Positions 34,424 to 43,921 are shown, counted from the stretch's first letter. The stretch is DNA of 64,000 bases from Acidaminococcus hominis (GCF_900291475.1 NZ_OLMM01000005.1:302591-366590), one strand, 5' to 3'. Notes: a model not told the origin generated them from the sequence alone. Program-made: numbers and translations.

Positions 34424-34975
34424 GTGGCAGATCGTTTTTATGAATTAAAGGTAGCAGGACTTACCCGGCGTCTTCCGGTAATCAACATTTCTTCTACCCT
34501 GGCTATTGCCGGCTTTGTGATTTTGGGAGACGTGGAAATGGTGGAAAAAACTGCGGAGGCCCTGGCCCAAAAGGTGCCGGCCGACGTGGATGTCCTGATG
34601 GCGGCAGAAACCAAAGGGATTCCCCTGGTCCATGCCATGGCCCGGATCCTGAAAATGGACCGGTATGTGGTGGCCCGGAAATCCATAAAAGCGTATATGG
34701 AACATCCTTTGGTGGTGGAAGATGAATCCATTACCACCCAGGGTAAGCAGATCCTCTGCCTCCAGGACGAAGATATTGATCTGGTCCGGGGCAAAAAGGT
34801 CCTGCTGGTAGATGACGTAATCAGCACCGGGGGCTCCATGAAAGCCCTGGAAGAGCTGGTGGACCATGCTGGCGGCAAAGTGGTGGGCAAGATAGCCATT
34901 TTGGCTGAAGGGGATTCCATTGGCCGGGAAGATATTACGGTGCTGGCCAACCTGCCATTGTTCCCTGCGGAATAA
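34424..34975 (+). CDS. Phosphoribosyltransferase (adenine PRTase-like)
   Basis: 183-residue type I phosphoribosyltransferase with the PRPP-binding loop VLLVDDVISTGGS and the lid/hood pattern of adenine and xanthine PRTases (VAAETKGIPLVH-like segment, VARKSIKAYM). The substrate purine is uncertain: it may be adenine (apt) or a related base. GTG 34424 follows AAGGAGG (34410-34416). It stands alone between the DnaA-box region and a terminator. Confidence 0.82.
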   Translation: MADRFYELKVAGLTRRLPVINISSTLAIAGFVILGDVEMVEKTAEALAQKVPADVDVLMAAETKGIPLVHAMARILKMDRYVVARKSIKAYMEHPLVVEDESITTQGKQILCLQDEDIDLVRGKKVLLVDDVISTGGSMKALEELVDHAGGKVVGKIAILAEGDSIGREDITVLANLPLFPAE

Positions 34976-35005
34976 GGCCGGGCATTGATTTGTAAAGAAG
35001 CATAC

Positions 35006-35043
35006 AACAGAGCAGTTCTTTTGGGAATTGCTCTGTTTTTTTT
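35006..35043 (+). terminator. Intrinsic terminator
   Basis: AACAGAGCA...TTC pairs with GAA-TTGCTCTGTT, then a run of eight T. Confidence 0.88.
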
Positions 35044-35056
35044 AACCTTTTCCTAG

Positions 35057-35101
35057 ACGAACGGTGGGCTTTACTATAAAATAGTAGTATTATATCGTTC
35101 G
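35057..35101 (+). promoter_or_regulatory. Inverted repeats at the metF promoter region
   Basis: CGAACG (about 35058) and CGTTCG (about 35096) enclose TACTAT-AAA-ATAGTA. The segment contains TATA-rich -10 candidates and precedes the TTG start by about 25 bases, so a repressor or leader hairpin is possible. Confidence 0.4.
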
Positions 35102-35122
35102 GGAACAAGGGAGGAAAAGAAG

Positions 35123-35989
35123 TTGAAAATTGTTGATCTGCTGAAAAGTCCTAAGATTTGTGTATCCTGTGAGTTGTTTCCTCCAAAAAAAGGAAATGAC
35201 CTGAAAAATGCTTTGAATATTGTTCATACTATTGCGGACCATGGCGTTGATTATATGAGTGTGACCTACGGCGCCGGTGGTTCTGCGGTGGGCAAGTCCG
35301 TGGCCCTGGTAGGAGAAATTGAACGCTGCGGGGTGCCGGCCCTGGCCCACCTTACCTGTGTGGGGGCTACCGAGGATCGGATTGAAGGGGTACTGGACAG
35401 CCTGAAGCAGGTCAACGTGGAAAACGTGCTGGCCCTGCGGGGGGACAAGCCCCAGGGTATGGACGCCATGCCGGAAGGGGCGTATGCCCACGCCAGTGAC
35501 CTGGTACGGAAAATCAAAAGCTACGGGGATTTCTGCGTAGGCGGCACCACTTATCCGGAAGGCCATCCGGAAGCTGCCAGCCTGGATGAAGACCTGGAGC
35601 ATACGAAAATCAAGGTAGAAGCAGGCTGTGATTTTCTGGTAACCCAGATGTTCTTTGAAAACAGTATGTTCTACAACTTCATGTATCGGCTGCTGGCCAA
35701 GGGCATCCAGGTGCCAGTGGTGGCGGGCATTATGCCGGTGACCAACGTAAAGCAGATTGAACGGATTTTTACTTTAAGCGGCACCCCGGTGCCGGCTTCC
35801 CTCCGGGCTATGGTGGAACGCTTTGCAGACCATCCGGAAGCCCTGAAACAGGCAGGGATGGCCTACGCCATCGGCCAAATTGTGGACCTGATTGCCAATG
35901 GGTTTACCAATATCCACATCTACACCATGAACAAGCCGGAAATCATCGGCGGCATCCGGGACAATTTGTCGGAAATCATCAAGTTATAA
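35123..35989 (+). CDS. metF: 5,10-Methylenetetrahydrofolate reductase
   Basis: Flavoenzyme producing 5-methyltetrahydrofolate for methionine synthesis. 288 residues, TIM-barrel. Typical blocks: CELFPPKKG at the N-terminus, VTYGAGGS, HLTCVGAT, NVLALRGDKP, TQMFFENSMFYNF and GIMPVTN. The start is TTG (35123), supported by GGGAGG 8 bases upstream; no better ATG exists. First gene of metF - activation protein - metH. Confidence 0.95.
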   Translation: MKIVDLLKSPKICVSCELFPPKKGNDLKNALNIVHTIADHGVDYMSVTYGAGGSAVGKSVALVGEIERCGVPALAHLTCVGATEDRIEGVLDSLKQVNVENVLALRGDKPQGMDAMPEGAYAHASDLVRKIKSYGDFCVGGTTYPEGHPEAASLDEDLEHTKIKVEAGCDFLVTQMFFENSMFYNFMYRLLAKGIQVPVVAGIMPVTNVKQIERIFTLSGTPVPASLRAMVERFADHPEALKQAGMAYAIGQIVDLIANGFTNIHIYTMNKPEIIGGIRDNLSEIIKL

Positions 35990-36001
35990 GAAGGAGAACC
36001 T

Positions 36002-36700
36002 ATGGGGGAGTTACGGATCCGGTTTGATGAAAAGGAAGCCCTGCGCTACTTTGGCGCCCGGCCCGGGGACCAGCAGGCTCAGGCTACGGTGGACCGGGCG
36101 TTTTTGCAGCTGCGCAACGAGGTGCAGCCCCGCTCTGTGTGCCAGAAATGGAACTGCCAGGTAATCCAGGAAGCAGAAGGCCGGCCGGGACGGGTGGTCC
36201 TGGAAGGGGGCACCGAATTTATCAGCTCGGGGCTGGCCCGGCATCTGACGGGCTGCACGGCGCTTCTGCTGTTTGGGGCTACCCTGGGGCCTCGGGTGGA
36301 TACGGGGCTGAGACGGATCAGTGTCCGCAGCATTGCCGAGGGGGCTGCAGCCCAGGCTGTGGCGGCGGCTCTGATTGAAACCTACTGTGACGACCAGGAA
36401 GTGGTTTGGAAAAGTAAGCTGCCCAGCAGCTATACCTACCGGAGCCGGTTTTCCCCGGGCTATGGGGATTGGGCCCTGGAGGAGCAGGAAAAAATTTTCC
36501 GGCTGCTCCACTGCGCTAAAACCATTGGCCTGACCCTTACCACCGGGGGCATTATGGCTCCCACCAAATCGGTTACGGCTGTCATTGGCATTGATGAAAC
36601 AGGAAAGGAAAGCGGGGAAGAAACCGCTGCCTGCGGCAAAAAAAGCAAGTGCAGCAGCTGCAGCAACGTGACCTGTCCTTTCCGTCAGGAGGAACTATGA
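36002..36700 (+). CDS. Methionine synthase activation protein (stand-alone reactivation domain)
   Basis: 232 residues related to the AdoMet-binding reactivation domain that is normally the C-terminus of MetH. The SAM-binding motif RFSPGYGDW is present, together with FGATLGPRVD and AEGAAAQAVA. The C-terminal tail has a cysteine cluster (CGKKSKCSSCSNVTC) that could bind a metal or Fe-S cluster. It lies between metF and a metH that lacks this domain, so the two proteins restore one MetH in split form. Its stop overlaps the metH start. Confidence 0.88.
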   Translation: MGELRIRFDEKEALRYFGARPGDQQAQATVDRAFLQLRNEVQPRSVCQKWNCQVIQEAEGRPGRVVLEGGTEFISSGLARHLTGCTALLLFGATLGPRVDTGLRRISVRSIAEGAAAQAVAAALIETYCDDQEVVWKSKLPSSYTYRSRFSPGYGDWALEEQEKIFRLLHCAKTIGLTLTTGGIMAPTKSVTAVIGIDETGKESGEETAACGKKSKCSSCSNVTCPFRQEEL

Positions 36701-39114
36701 AATTTCAGGAAGCATTATATACGAAGCGTTTGTTTTTTGACGGAGCCATGGGTACCATGCTTCAGGAAGCTGGTCTTAAACCGGGGGAACTGCCGGAAAC
36801 CTGGAACCTGCTTCACCCGGAAAAGGTCCAGGCCATTCACCGGGCCTACGTCCGGGCTGGGGTGGATATTCTAAAGACCAATACCTTTGGGGCCAACGCC
36901 CTGAAGTTTGGGCCGGAACACGGCACCCCCAACGTGGAAGAACTGGTCCGGGCGGGGGTGGAAAATGCCCGGGCTGCTTTTGCGGCGGAAGGCCGGGAAG
37001 GCTTTGTAGCCCTGGACCTGGGGCCTACGGGCAAGCTGCTCCAGCCCTTTGGGGACCTGCCCTTTGAGGAGGCGGTGGCCCTGTATGCCCAGCAGGTGAA
37101 AGCCGGAGCGGCTGCGGGAGCGGACCTGATCCTGATTGAAACCATGAGCGATGCCTACGAAGCCAAGGCGGCCATGCTGGCGGCCAAGGAAAATGCGGAC
37201 CTGCCCTTTGTGTGTACCTTTACCTTTGACCAGGATGGGAAGCTCCTAAGCGGTGCCGACGTAACGGCGGCCCTGGCCACGGCGGAAGCCCTGGGGGCTG
37301 CGGCTGTGGGCTTTAACTGCGGCCTGGGTCCGGACCAGCTGATCCAGCTGGTGCCCCAGGCCCTGCAGGCCGTGGATATTCCGTTAGTTATGAATCCCAA
37401 CGCCGGACTGCCGGTGGAGGAAAACGGCCACACGGTATTCCATATTGGGCCGGAGGATTATGCGCCGCTGATGGTGCCCGTGGCAGAGCTGGGAGTAGCT
37501 GTTTTGGGCGGCTGCTGCGGCACCACGCCCCAGCATATTGCCCAGCTGGTGGCAGCCTGCCGGGATCTACCCCTGCCCCCCAGGAGAAACAGCGCCCCCA
37601 GCGTCATTGCCGGCTATGGCAGTGCCGTGGGCTTTGACGGTATGCCCGTCATCATCGGGGAACGGATTAACCCTACCGGGAAACCCCGGCTGAAGGAAGC
37701 CCTGAAAAGCGGAAATATGGACTACGTATGCCAATTGGCCCTGGAACAGCTGGACAAGGGGGCCCAGGTCCTGGACGTGAACGTAGGGGTCCCCGGGGTC
37801 AACGAACCGGAACTGATTGAGCGGGTGATTGTGACCCTCCAGTCCATTACCTCCGTGCCCTTGCAGATTGATACCTCTAATATTGAGGCCATGGAACGGG
37901 GGCTGCGCATCTATAACGGCCGGCCGCTCCTCAACTCCGTAAACGGCAAGGCCGAGAATCTGGCAGAAGTGCTGCCGCTGGCGGCCAAATACGGGGCAGC
38001 TCTGGTGGGGCTGTGTCTGGACGAAAACGGCATTGCAGACTCTGCCGCAGGGCGCCTAAAGGTGGCGGACAAGATTGTCGGGGAGGCGGAAAAGGCCGGC
38101 CTCCGGCCCCGGGATATGCTTCTGGATCCTTTGGCCATGACTATCAGTACCGGCGGGGAAAATGCCCAGATTGCCCTGGCCGTAATCCGGAACCTGAAAA
38201 GCCGCCAGCTGAAAACGGTGATGGGGGTGTCCAACATTTCCTTTGGGCTGCCCAGCCGGGATGCGGTAAACAGTGCCTTCTTCTCTCTGGCTATGGAAGC
38301 CGGGCTCAGTGCCGGTATCATCAATCCCAACAGCGGTGCCATGATGCAGGCCTACTACGCCTACGGGGCTTTAAGCGGTTTGGACAGCGGCTGCAAGAAA
38401 TATGTGGAATACTTTGCCGACCTGCCCCAGGTGACCCTGGCCTCCAAAAGCCAAAGCACCGGGAAGGCAGCAGCCGCCGGCAGTCAGGAGCTGGCCCTGG
38501 ACGAAGCCATCATCAGGGGTCTGCCCAGTGTGGTGGAAAAGGACGTAAACCAGCTGTTGGCGGACGGCAAGACCGCCCTGTCCATTATCAACGAATGGAT
38601 GATTCCTGCCCTGAATGTGGTGGGAGAGCAGTTCGAAAAGAAAAAGCTGTTCCTGCCTCAGCTGCTGGTCAGCGCAGATGCTGCCAAAGCCGGCTTTGAG
38701 ATCTTAAAGCAGTCCCTGAAGACCGGGAACGCCAGCGAAGACGGGGAACCCATTGTGGTATGCACGGTAAAGGGGGACATCCACGATATCGGCAAGAATA
38801 TTGTGAAGGTGCTTCTGGAAAACTATGGCTACCGGGTTATCGACCTGGGCAAGGACGTGCCGCCGGAAAAGGTGGTGGCGGCTGCCGTGGAAAATGGCGC
38901 CAAACTGGTGGGGCTTAGCGCCCTAATGACTACAACTGTCAGCTCCATGGCAGAAACCATCCGCCAGCTGCGGAAAGCCCTGCCTGGCTGCAAGGTGATG
39001 GTGGGCGGCGCCGTCATGACGGAAGAGTATGCCAAGAGCATCGGGGCCGACTTTTATGGGGCCAATGCGGTGGCCAGCGTCCACTATGCCAATGCCCTGT
39101 TTGGCAAAAAATAA
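36697..39114 (+). CDS. metH: B12-dependent methionine synthase, lacking the activation domain
   Basis: Transfers methyl from methyltetrahydrofolate to homocysteine through cobalamin. 805 residues: homocysteine/Zn domain (about 1-290, GGCCGT zinc cysteines), pterin domain (about 315-580, ERINPTGKPRLKEAL), cobalamin cap and B12-binding domain (DIHDIGKN with the cobalt-ligand H696). The protein ends after the B12 domain, so the reactivation domain is missing and is encoded by the preceding gene. ATG 36697 follows CAGGAGGA and overlaps the upstream stop. Confidence 0.95.
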   Translation: MKFQEALYTKRLFFDGAMGTMLQEAGLKPGELPETWNLLHPEKVQAIHRAYVRAGVDILKTNTFGANALKFGPEHGTPNVEELVRAGVENARAAFAAEGREGFVALDLGPTGKLLQPFGDLPFEEAVALYAQQVKAGAAAGADLILIETMSDAYEAKAAMLAAKENADLPFVCTFTFDQDGKLLSGADVTAALATAEALGAAAVGFNCGLGPDQLIQLVPQALQAVDIPLVMNPNAGLPVEENGHTVFHIGPEDYAPLMVPVAELGVAVLGGCCGTTPQHIAQLVAACRDLPLPPRRNSAPSVIAGYGSAVGFDGMPVIIGERINPTGKPRLKEALKSGNMDYVCQLALEQLDKGAQVLDVNVGVPGVNEPELIERVIVTLQSITSVPLQIDTSNIEAMERGLRIYNGRPLLNSVNGKAENLAEVLPLAAKYGAALVGLCLDENGIADSAAGRLKVADKIVGEAEKAGLRPRDMLLDPLAMTISTGGENAQIALAVIRNLKSRQLKTVMGVSNISFGLPSRDAVNSAFFSLAMEAGLSAGIINPNSGAMMQAYYAYGALSGLDSGCKKYVEYFADLPQVTLASKSQSTGKAAAAGSQELALDEAIIRGLPSVVEKDVNQLLADGKTALSIINEWMIPALNVVGEQFEKKKLFLPQLLVSADAAKAGFEILKQSLKTGNASEDGEPIVVCTVKGDIHDIGKNIVKVLLENYGYRVIDLGKDVPPEKVVAAAVENGAKLVGLSALMTTTVSSMAETIRQLRKALPGCKVMVGGAVMTEEYAKSIGADFYGANAVASVHYANALFGKK

Positions 39115-39144
39115 TAGTTGGATAGCTATAACATTCCGTGTTAC

Positions 39145-39150
39145 TATAAT
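39145..39150 (+). promoter_or_regulatory. -10 element before the hydrolase gene
   Basis: TATAAT in an AT-rich gap; the best -35 candidate (TTGGAT, 39118) is 21 bp away and weak. Confidence 0.4.
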
Positions 39151-39205
39151 ACATATTTACAGCTTTTATGCATAAAAAATCTAACCAGAAAGAAGATGCA
39201 AAACA

Positions 39206-39940
39206 ATGAAAAGACCTTTGATTGGTGTATCCGGCAGCCATATGGTGGATGACCATGGCACCTTTGCCGGGTACCATCGGGCCTACGTGAACGATGACTA
39301 CATCCGGTCCGTAGTGGAAGCAGGCGGCGTGCCTGTAATCCTGCCCTTTACCCAGGACGCAGAAGCGGTGGCCGAAATGGTGGCCCGGGTGGACGGCGTA
39401 CTTTTTAGCGGCGGCCAGGATGTGTACCCCCTAAACTACGGGGAAGAACCCTGCCGGCAGATTGGTCCGGTGTGGCCGGAACGGGACACCTTTGACCAAC
39501 TGCTGTTTCAGGAAGCCCAAAAGCGGGGCATTCCCGTGGTGGGCATCTGCCGGGGCCTGCAAATTGTGAACGTGGCCCTGGGCGGCACCCTGTACCAGGA
39601 CCTGAGCCTGGACAAGAATTCCTACGTAAAACATTCCCAGAACCAGGACCCGGCTACGGCTACCCACACCGTGGAAATTGCCGAAGGCAGCCGGCTAAGC
39701 CGTATCCTGGGAAAAACGGAGTGGGTCACCAATTCCCACCATCATCAGACCGTTCACGCGGTGGGCAAGGGCCTTACCGTAACGGCCCGGGCCAAGGACG
39801 GCACAGTGGAAGCGATGGAAGGCACGGAGTATCCCTACCTGATGCTGTACCAGTTCCATCCGGAAATGATGTCCATCAACAATGGGGATGCCAAGAAATT
39901 GTTTGCTGATTTTATTCATGCTGCAGAGGGGAACAACTAA
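39206..39940 (+). CDS. Class I glutamine-amidotransferase-like hydrolase (peptidase C26, PuuD-like)
   Basis: 244 residues, gamma-glutamyl hydrolase type. Catalytic cysteine in GICRGLQIVN, catalytic H-E in FHPEMM, and FSGGQDVYP at the oxyanion side. Family members cleave gamma-glutamyl amides such as gamma-glutamyl-GABA. It is followed one base later by an amino acid permease gene, so uptake and hydrolysis of a gamma-glutamyl compound is a plausible joint function. The start follows AAAGAAG. Confidence 0.87.
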   Translation: MKRPLIGVSGSHMVDDHGTFAGYHRAYVNDDYIRSVVEAGGVPVILPFTQDAEAVAEMVARVDGVLFSGGQDVYPLNYGEEPCRQIGPVWPERDTFDQLLFQEAQKRGIPVVGICRGLQIVNVALGGTLYQDLSLDKNSYVKHSQNQDPATATHTVEIAEGSRLSRILGKTEWVTNSHHHQTVHAVGKGLTVTARAKDGTVEAMEGTEYPYLMLYQFHPEMMSINNGDAKKLFADFIHAAEGNN

Positions 39941-39941
39941 C

Positions 39942-41249
39942 ATGGAAGACAAAAAAGTAAAATTCGGTCTGTCCAGCATTGTGCTGCTGGGCATCAACGG
40001 AATCATCGGCACCGGGATTTTCCTGCTGCCAAACCGGGCCTACGCCCTGATGGGGCCCGCCAGCTTGGGCATCCTGCTGTTTGACGCCTTTCTGGCTGGC
40101 TGCCTGGCCCTGTGCTTTGCAGAGGCTTCCGGCTTCTTTACCCGCAACGGCGGTCCGTATCTGTATGCCAAAGCCGCTTTCGGCGACTTCTGGGGCTACG
40201 AGGTGGGCGTTTTGAAACTGGTGGTCACCATCATTGCCTGGTCCACCATGGCCGTAGGCTTTGCCACTGCCTTGGGGGCTGCGTTCCCTGCGGTTTCCGG
40301 GAACTTTGCCAAAAATGCCATTGCAGCTATTCTGATTGGCGGCCTCAGCGCCCTGAACATTGCCGGCGTCAAGACTTCCAAAATTCTGAACGATATTATG
40401 ACCATTTCCAAATTGGTGCCCTTAATTGCGTTTATTGCCATTGGTATTTTCTTCATCAACGGCGCCAATTTCACGCCTTTTGTCCCGGCTCACGTGGAAG
40501 AAGGGGCCTTTGCCAATGCGGCCATTACCCTGTTCTTTGCCTACACTGGTTTTGAAGCCATTGCTGTAGGGGCTGAAGACTTCAAAGATCCCAAAAAGAA
40601 CCTGCCCCGGGCCATTATCCTGACCATGATTATCGTAACGGTTATCTATATGCTGGTACTGGGCATTTCTATCGGTATCCTGGGACCCAGCCTGGCCACG
40701 GATAAGGCTCCTATCCAGGACGCCTTTGGGAAAATCCTGGGACCTGTGGGTTCCTACTTTATCCTGATCGGGACCCTGCTGTCCATGGGCGGCATCAACA
40801 TGGCGGAATCCTTCATCGCTCCCCGGGCCTGCACGGCCCTGGCTGAAGACGGCATGCTGCCGGAAGCCCTGAGCAAACGGACTCCCTGGGGTACCCCGTA
40901 CGTAGCCAGTATCTTCATTGCGGTTTGCAGCATCCTGCTGGCCTGGAGCGGCAGTTTTACCACCCTGGCGGCCATTTCCGCCGTATCCCGTTTCACCCAG
41001 TACCTGCCTACGGCTTTGGCCGTTATCGTATTCCGGAAGAAATGGGCCGACCGGGAACGGAGCTATACCATTCCTGGGGGTATCTTGATTCCTGTAGTGG
41101 CCCTGGTGACCAGCCTGTGGATGCTTTCCAACGCCAAACCCATGCAGCTGGTTTGGGGTCTGGGCGGCTGCCTGGTAATCCTGCCCTACTACTTCGTCTA
41201 TGCCAAAAAGAAGAAAATGGGCCTGATTCCGGAGCAAAAGGAAGAGTAA
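39942..41249 (+). CDS. APC-family amino acid permease
   Basis: 435 residues, about 12 membrane segments. The N-terminal GINGIIGTGIFLLPNRAYALMG is the APC substrate-binding helix, followed by AEASGFFTRNGGPYLYAKAAFG. Substrate unknown; the linked gamma-glutamyl hydrolase suggests glutamate, GABA or a gamma-glutamyl amine. ATG 39942 follows GAGGGG, immediately downstream of the hydrolase stop. Confidence 0.9.
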   Translation: MEDKKVKFGLSSIVLLGINGIIGTGIFLLPNRAYALMGPASLGILLFDAFLAGCLALCFAEASGFFTRNGGPYLYAKAAFGDFWGYEVGVLKLVVTIIAWSTMAVGFATALGAAFPAVSGNFAKNAIAAILIGGLSALNIAGVKTSKILNDIMTISKLVPLIAFIAIGIFFINGANFTPFVPAHVEEGAFANAAITLFFAYTGFEAIAVGAEDFKDPKKNLPRAIILTMIIVTVIYMLVLGISIGILGPSLATDKAPIQDAFGKILGPVGSYFILIGTLLSMGGINMAESFIAPRACTALAEDGMLPEALSKRTPWGTPYVASIFIAVCSILLAWSGSFTTLAAISAVSRFTQYLPTALAVIVFRKKWADRERSYTIPGGILIPVVALVTSLWMLSNAKPMQLVWGLGGCLVILPYYFVYAKKKKMGLIPEQKEE

Positions 41250-41291
41250 GACTTGCTCTTTTGGGAATTACCCGATACAATGTAAGAAAGT

Positions 41292-41368
41292 GGGTGTGTA
41301 AAACTCGTTTTTACACACCCTTGCTTTCGGTAAAACGGAAGGCTCTGCCCAGTTGGGCAGAGCCTTTT
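41292..41368 (+). terminator. Two tandem hairpins between permease and MATE genes
   Basis: First hairpin GGGTGTGTAAAA/TTTTACACACCC (41292-41320); second GGCTCTGCCC/GGGCAGAGCC with TTTTG (41341-41365). The second is a good intrinsic terminator; the first has no T tail on either side. Confidence 0.8.
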
Positions 41369-41401
41369 GATATGCTTATTTTTTTTGCAGGGAGGAAAAG
41401 T

Positions 41402-42775
41402 ATGGGTTTGGTGAAAAAATTGCTGGCACCCCCTAAGGGGCACAAGCTGCTGTTTGACAACCAGAGCCTGCTGCACCTGTTCCTGCCGCTGGTCTTGGAG
41501 CAGCTCCTGGTGGTGCTGGCCGGTTTTACGGATTCCTTGATGGCAGCGGCCTTGGGGCAGGCCGCCGTATCCGGGATTTCTTTGATTGATAATATTATGC
41601 TGCTGCTGATTATGGTCTTTGTGGCCCTGGCTACCGGCGGCGCCGTCATTATGGGCCAATACCTGGGCCACCGGGAACCGGAGCGGGCCAAAGAGGCTGG
41701 GCGGCAGCTGGTATGGCTGGTGGGAGCCATTTCCCTGGGGCTCATGGCCCTGTTCTACGCCTGCCGGCCTCTGATCCTGTACAAGCTCTACGGCAGCAGT
41801 GACCCGGAGGTACTCTCCAGTGCGGACTCCTATCTCAAGGTTATCGGGCTGTCCATTCCCTTTGTGGCCCTGTTCCAGGCAGGCAGTTCTGTTTTCCGGA
41901 CCGCCGGCAATACCAAGTTTCCCATGCTCATTGTGCTAGGTTCCGATATTTTCAACGTGTTTGGGAACTATACGGCTATTTATATACTGGGTTGGGGCGT
42001 GGCAGGGACGGCTTTGTCCACCGTAATCAGCCGAATCCTGTCGGTATTTGTGGTGCTGTACGGGGCCACCCACGCCAAGTTTTCCCTGACTTTGCCGCCG
42101 CTGCTCAAGGTGCGGCCCAATTGGGACCTGATTCGCCGGATGCTCCGGGTGGGCATTCCCTTCAGCGTGGAAAACGGGCTGTTCCAGCTGGGGAAAGTGG
42201 TGGTGGTCAGCATTGTCACCACCTTTGGCCTGAACGCCATTACGGCCAACGCCGTAGGCACCGTGTTTACCAACTTTCAGGTACTGCCGGGGATTGCCAT
42301 GAACGCCGGCATGACCACTGTGGTGGCCCGCTGCCTGGGGGCCGGGGACGTTCCCCAAAGCAAGTACTTTACACGGAAGATAATTTGTCTTATTATGATG
42401 ACAAACCTGGGCACCAGCCTTTTGAGCTTTGCGGCCTGGCCCCTGATTCTCTTTATCTACCAGTTCCCCAAGGAAACCATGGACCTGGTATGGGAAATCA
42501 TGTTCTGGCACGGCACCCTGGAAACCCTGATCTGGCCCTTTGCCTTTACCCTTCCGGTAACCTTCCGGGCGGCAGGAGATGCCCGCTTTGCCATGGTGGT
42601 GGGCGTGGCCAGCATGATGCTCATGCGGGTGGGCGGCGCCTATGTGCTCTGCACCTACTGCGGCACCGGCATGTTCGGGGCGTGGATTTCCATGTTCCTG
42701 GACTGGGTGATCCGGGCCCTGATTTACGTGCCCCGTTATCTCAAAGGTACCTATTTGAAACATAAATTGATTTAA
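41402..42775 (+). CDS. MATE-family efflux transporter
   Basis: 457 residues, about 12 membrane segments in two homologous halves (GFTDSLMAAALGQAAVSGISL in the first; AGMTTVVARCLGAGD in the second). Na+- or H+-driven exporter of cationic compounds; substrate unknown. ATG 41402 follows GGAGGAAAA; the frame stays open far upstream through the terminator and permease gene but that part is not coding. It is next to hydE, with 27 bases between. Confidence 0.9.
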   Translation: MGLVKKLLAPPKGHKLLFDNQSLLHLFLPLVLEQLLVVLAGFTDSLMAAALGQAAVSGISLIDNIMLLLIMVFVALATGGAVIMGQYLGHREPERAKEAGRQLVWLVGAISLGLMALFYACRPLILYKLYGSSDPEVLSSADSYLKVIGLSIPFVALFQAGSSVFRTAGNTKFPMLIVLGSDIFNVFGNYTAIYILGWGVAGTALSTVISRILSVFVVLYGATHAKFSLTLPPLLKVRPNWDLIRRMLRVGIPFSVENGLFQLGKVVVVSIVTTFGLNAITANAVGTVFTNFQVLPGIAMNAGMTTVVARCLGAGDVPQSKYFTRKIICLIMMTNLGTSLLSFAAWPLILFIYQFPKETMDLVWEIMFWHGTLETLIWPFAFTLPVTFRAAGDARFAMVVGVASMMLMRVGGAYVLCTYCGTGMFGAWISMFLDWVIRALIYVPRYLKGTYLKHKLI

Positions 42776-42802
42776 GTTTGCTGTTTACACGAAAGGAAAA
42801 GT

Positions 42803-43921
42803 ATGACCGTTGCAAAGATTTTGAAGAAACCCAGCCTGGACCGGGCAGACCTTAGTGCCCTGATTGGCACCCTGGAACCCCAGGAGCGCCAGGCCCTGTA
42901 CAATGCGGCCTATGCAGTGAAAGCCAAAGAAGTGGGCCGGGTGGCCTATTATCGGGGGCTTTTGGAGTTTTCCAACCAATGCATCAAAAATTGCCTGTAC
43001 TGCGGCATCCGCCGGGACAACACCCAGGTGGAGCGGTTCACCACCAGCCGGGAGGATATCCTGGCCATGGCCAAATGGGCTTACGACAACCGGTACGGCT
43101 CTCTGACTCTCCAATCCGGAGAGCGGCAGGATGAGGAATTTACCAAAGAGGTGGAAGACCTGATTCATGCCATCAAGGACCTGTCCCACGGAGAACTGGG
43201 GCTGACCCTGTGCGTAGGGGAGCAGTCCCCGGAAACGTATCAGCGCTGGTTTGAGGCCGGCGCCCACCGGTACCTGCTGCGGATTGAAACCAGCAATCCC
43301 CGGCTGTACGCCACCCTGCATCCCCAGGACGGGCACCATGAGTGGAGCGTCCGGAAGCATTGCCTGGAAGTTCTCCGGGATATCGGCTATCAGGTGGGTA
43401 CCGGGGTGATGATTGGTCTTCCCGGCCAAACCACCGACGATTTGGCGGACGATATTCTGTTCTTCCGGGATATGGACATTGATATGATTGGCATGGGGCC
43501 CTACGTGGTCCACCATGAAACTCCCTTGGGCAAGCAGGTTATGGCTGCCGGGGAAAACAGCAAGGAAGCCCAGCAGCGCCGGTTCCTTTGGGGCCTCAAT
43601 ATGATTGCGGCTACCCGGCTGCTGCTGCGGGATGTAAATATCGCCGCCACCACTGCCCTCCAGGCCCTCCATCCTTTGGGCCGGGAGCTGGGGCTCAAGG
43701 CCGGGGCCAATATCCTGATGCCCATTGTGACGGTGCCGGAATACCGGCCCCAATACCTGCTCTACGACAACAAACCCTGCGTGGAGGATTCTCCGGACCA
43801 GTGCCGGAACTGCCTCAGCGGCCGGGTGGCGTCCGTGGGAGACCGGGTAGGCTTCGGGGAATGGGGCGATTCTCCCCATTTTTACCATGAACATAAAGAC
43901 AAAAGAGCTGCCGCGCTTTAG
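42803..43921 (+). CDS. hydE: [FeFe]-hydrogenase maturase HydE (radical SAM)
   Basis: Helps build the H-cluster ligands of [FeFe]-hydrogenase. 372 residues. The radical-SAM cysteines are C60, C64 and C67 in CIKNCLYCGIR; GSLTLQSGER, RIETSNPRLY and GVMIGLPGQT match HydE rather than biotin synthase. The start follows AAAGGAAAAG. HydF and HydG are not nearby. The last codons and the stop lie inside a terminator hairpin. Confidence 0.92.
   Translation: MTVAKILKKPSLDRADLSALIGTLEPQERQALYNAAYAVKAKEVGRVAYYRGLLEFSNQCIKNCLYCGIRRDNTQVERFTTSREDILAMAKWAYDNRYGSLTLQSGERQDEEFTKEVEDLIHAIKDLSHGELGLTLCVGEQSPETYQRWFEAGAHRYLLRIETSNPRLYATLHPQDGHHEWSVRKHCLEVLRDIGYQVGTGVMIGLPGQTTDDLADDILFFRDMDIDMIGMGPYVVHHETPLGKQVMAAGENSKEAQQRRFLWGLNMIAATRLLLRDVNIAATTALQALHPLGRELGLKAGANILMPIVTVPEYRPQYLLYDNKPCVEDSPDQCRNCLSGRVASVGDRVGFGEWGDSPHFYHEHKDKRAAAL

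Noticed and set aside
34198..34443. Short plus-strand frame inside the DnaA-box region
   Set aside because: No ribosome site, low-complexity translation, and it overlaps the start of the phosphoribosyltransferase gene.
41292..41365. Riboswitch before the MATE gene
   Set aside because: Two simple hairpins explain the sequence; no guanidine, NMT1 or yybP-ykoY core motif is visible.
40925..41401. Upstream extension of the MATE reading frame
   Set aside because: The extra 159 codons overlap the permease gene in another frame and run through two hairpins; a good ribosome site and family start exist at 41402.
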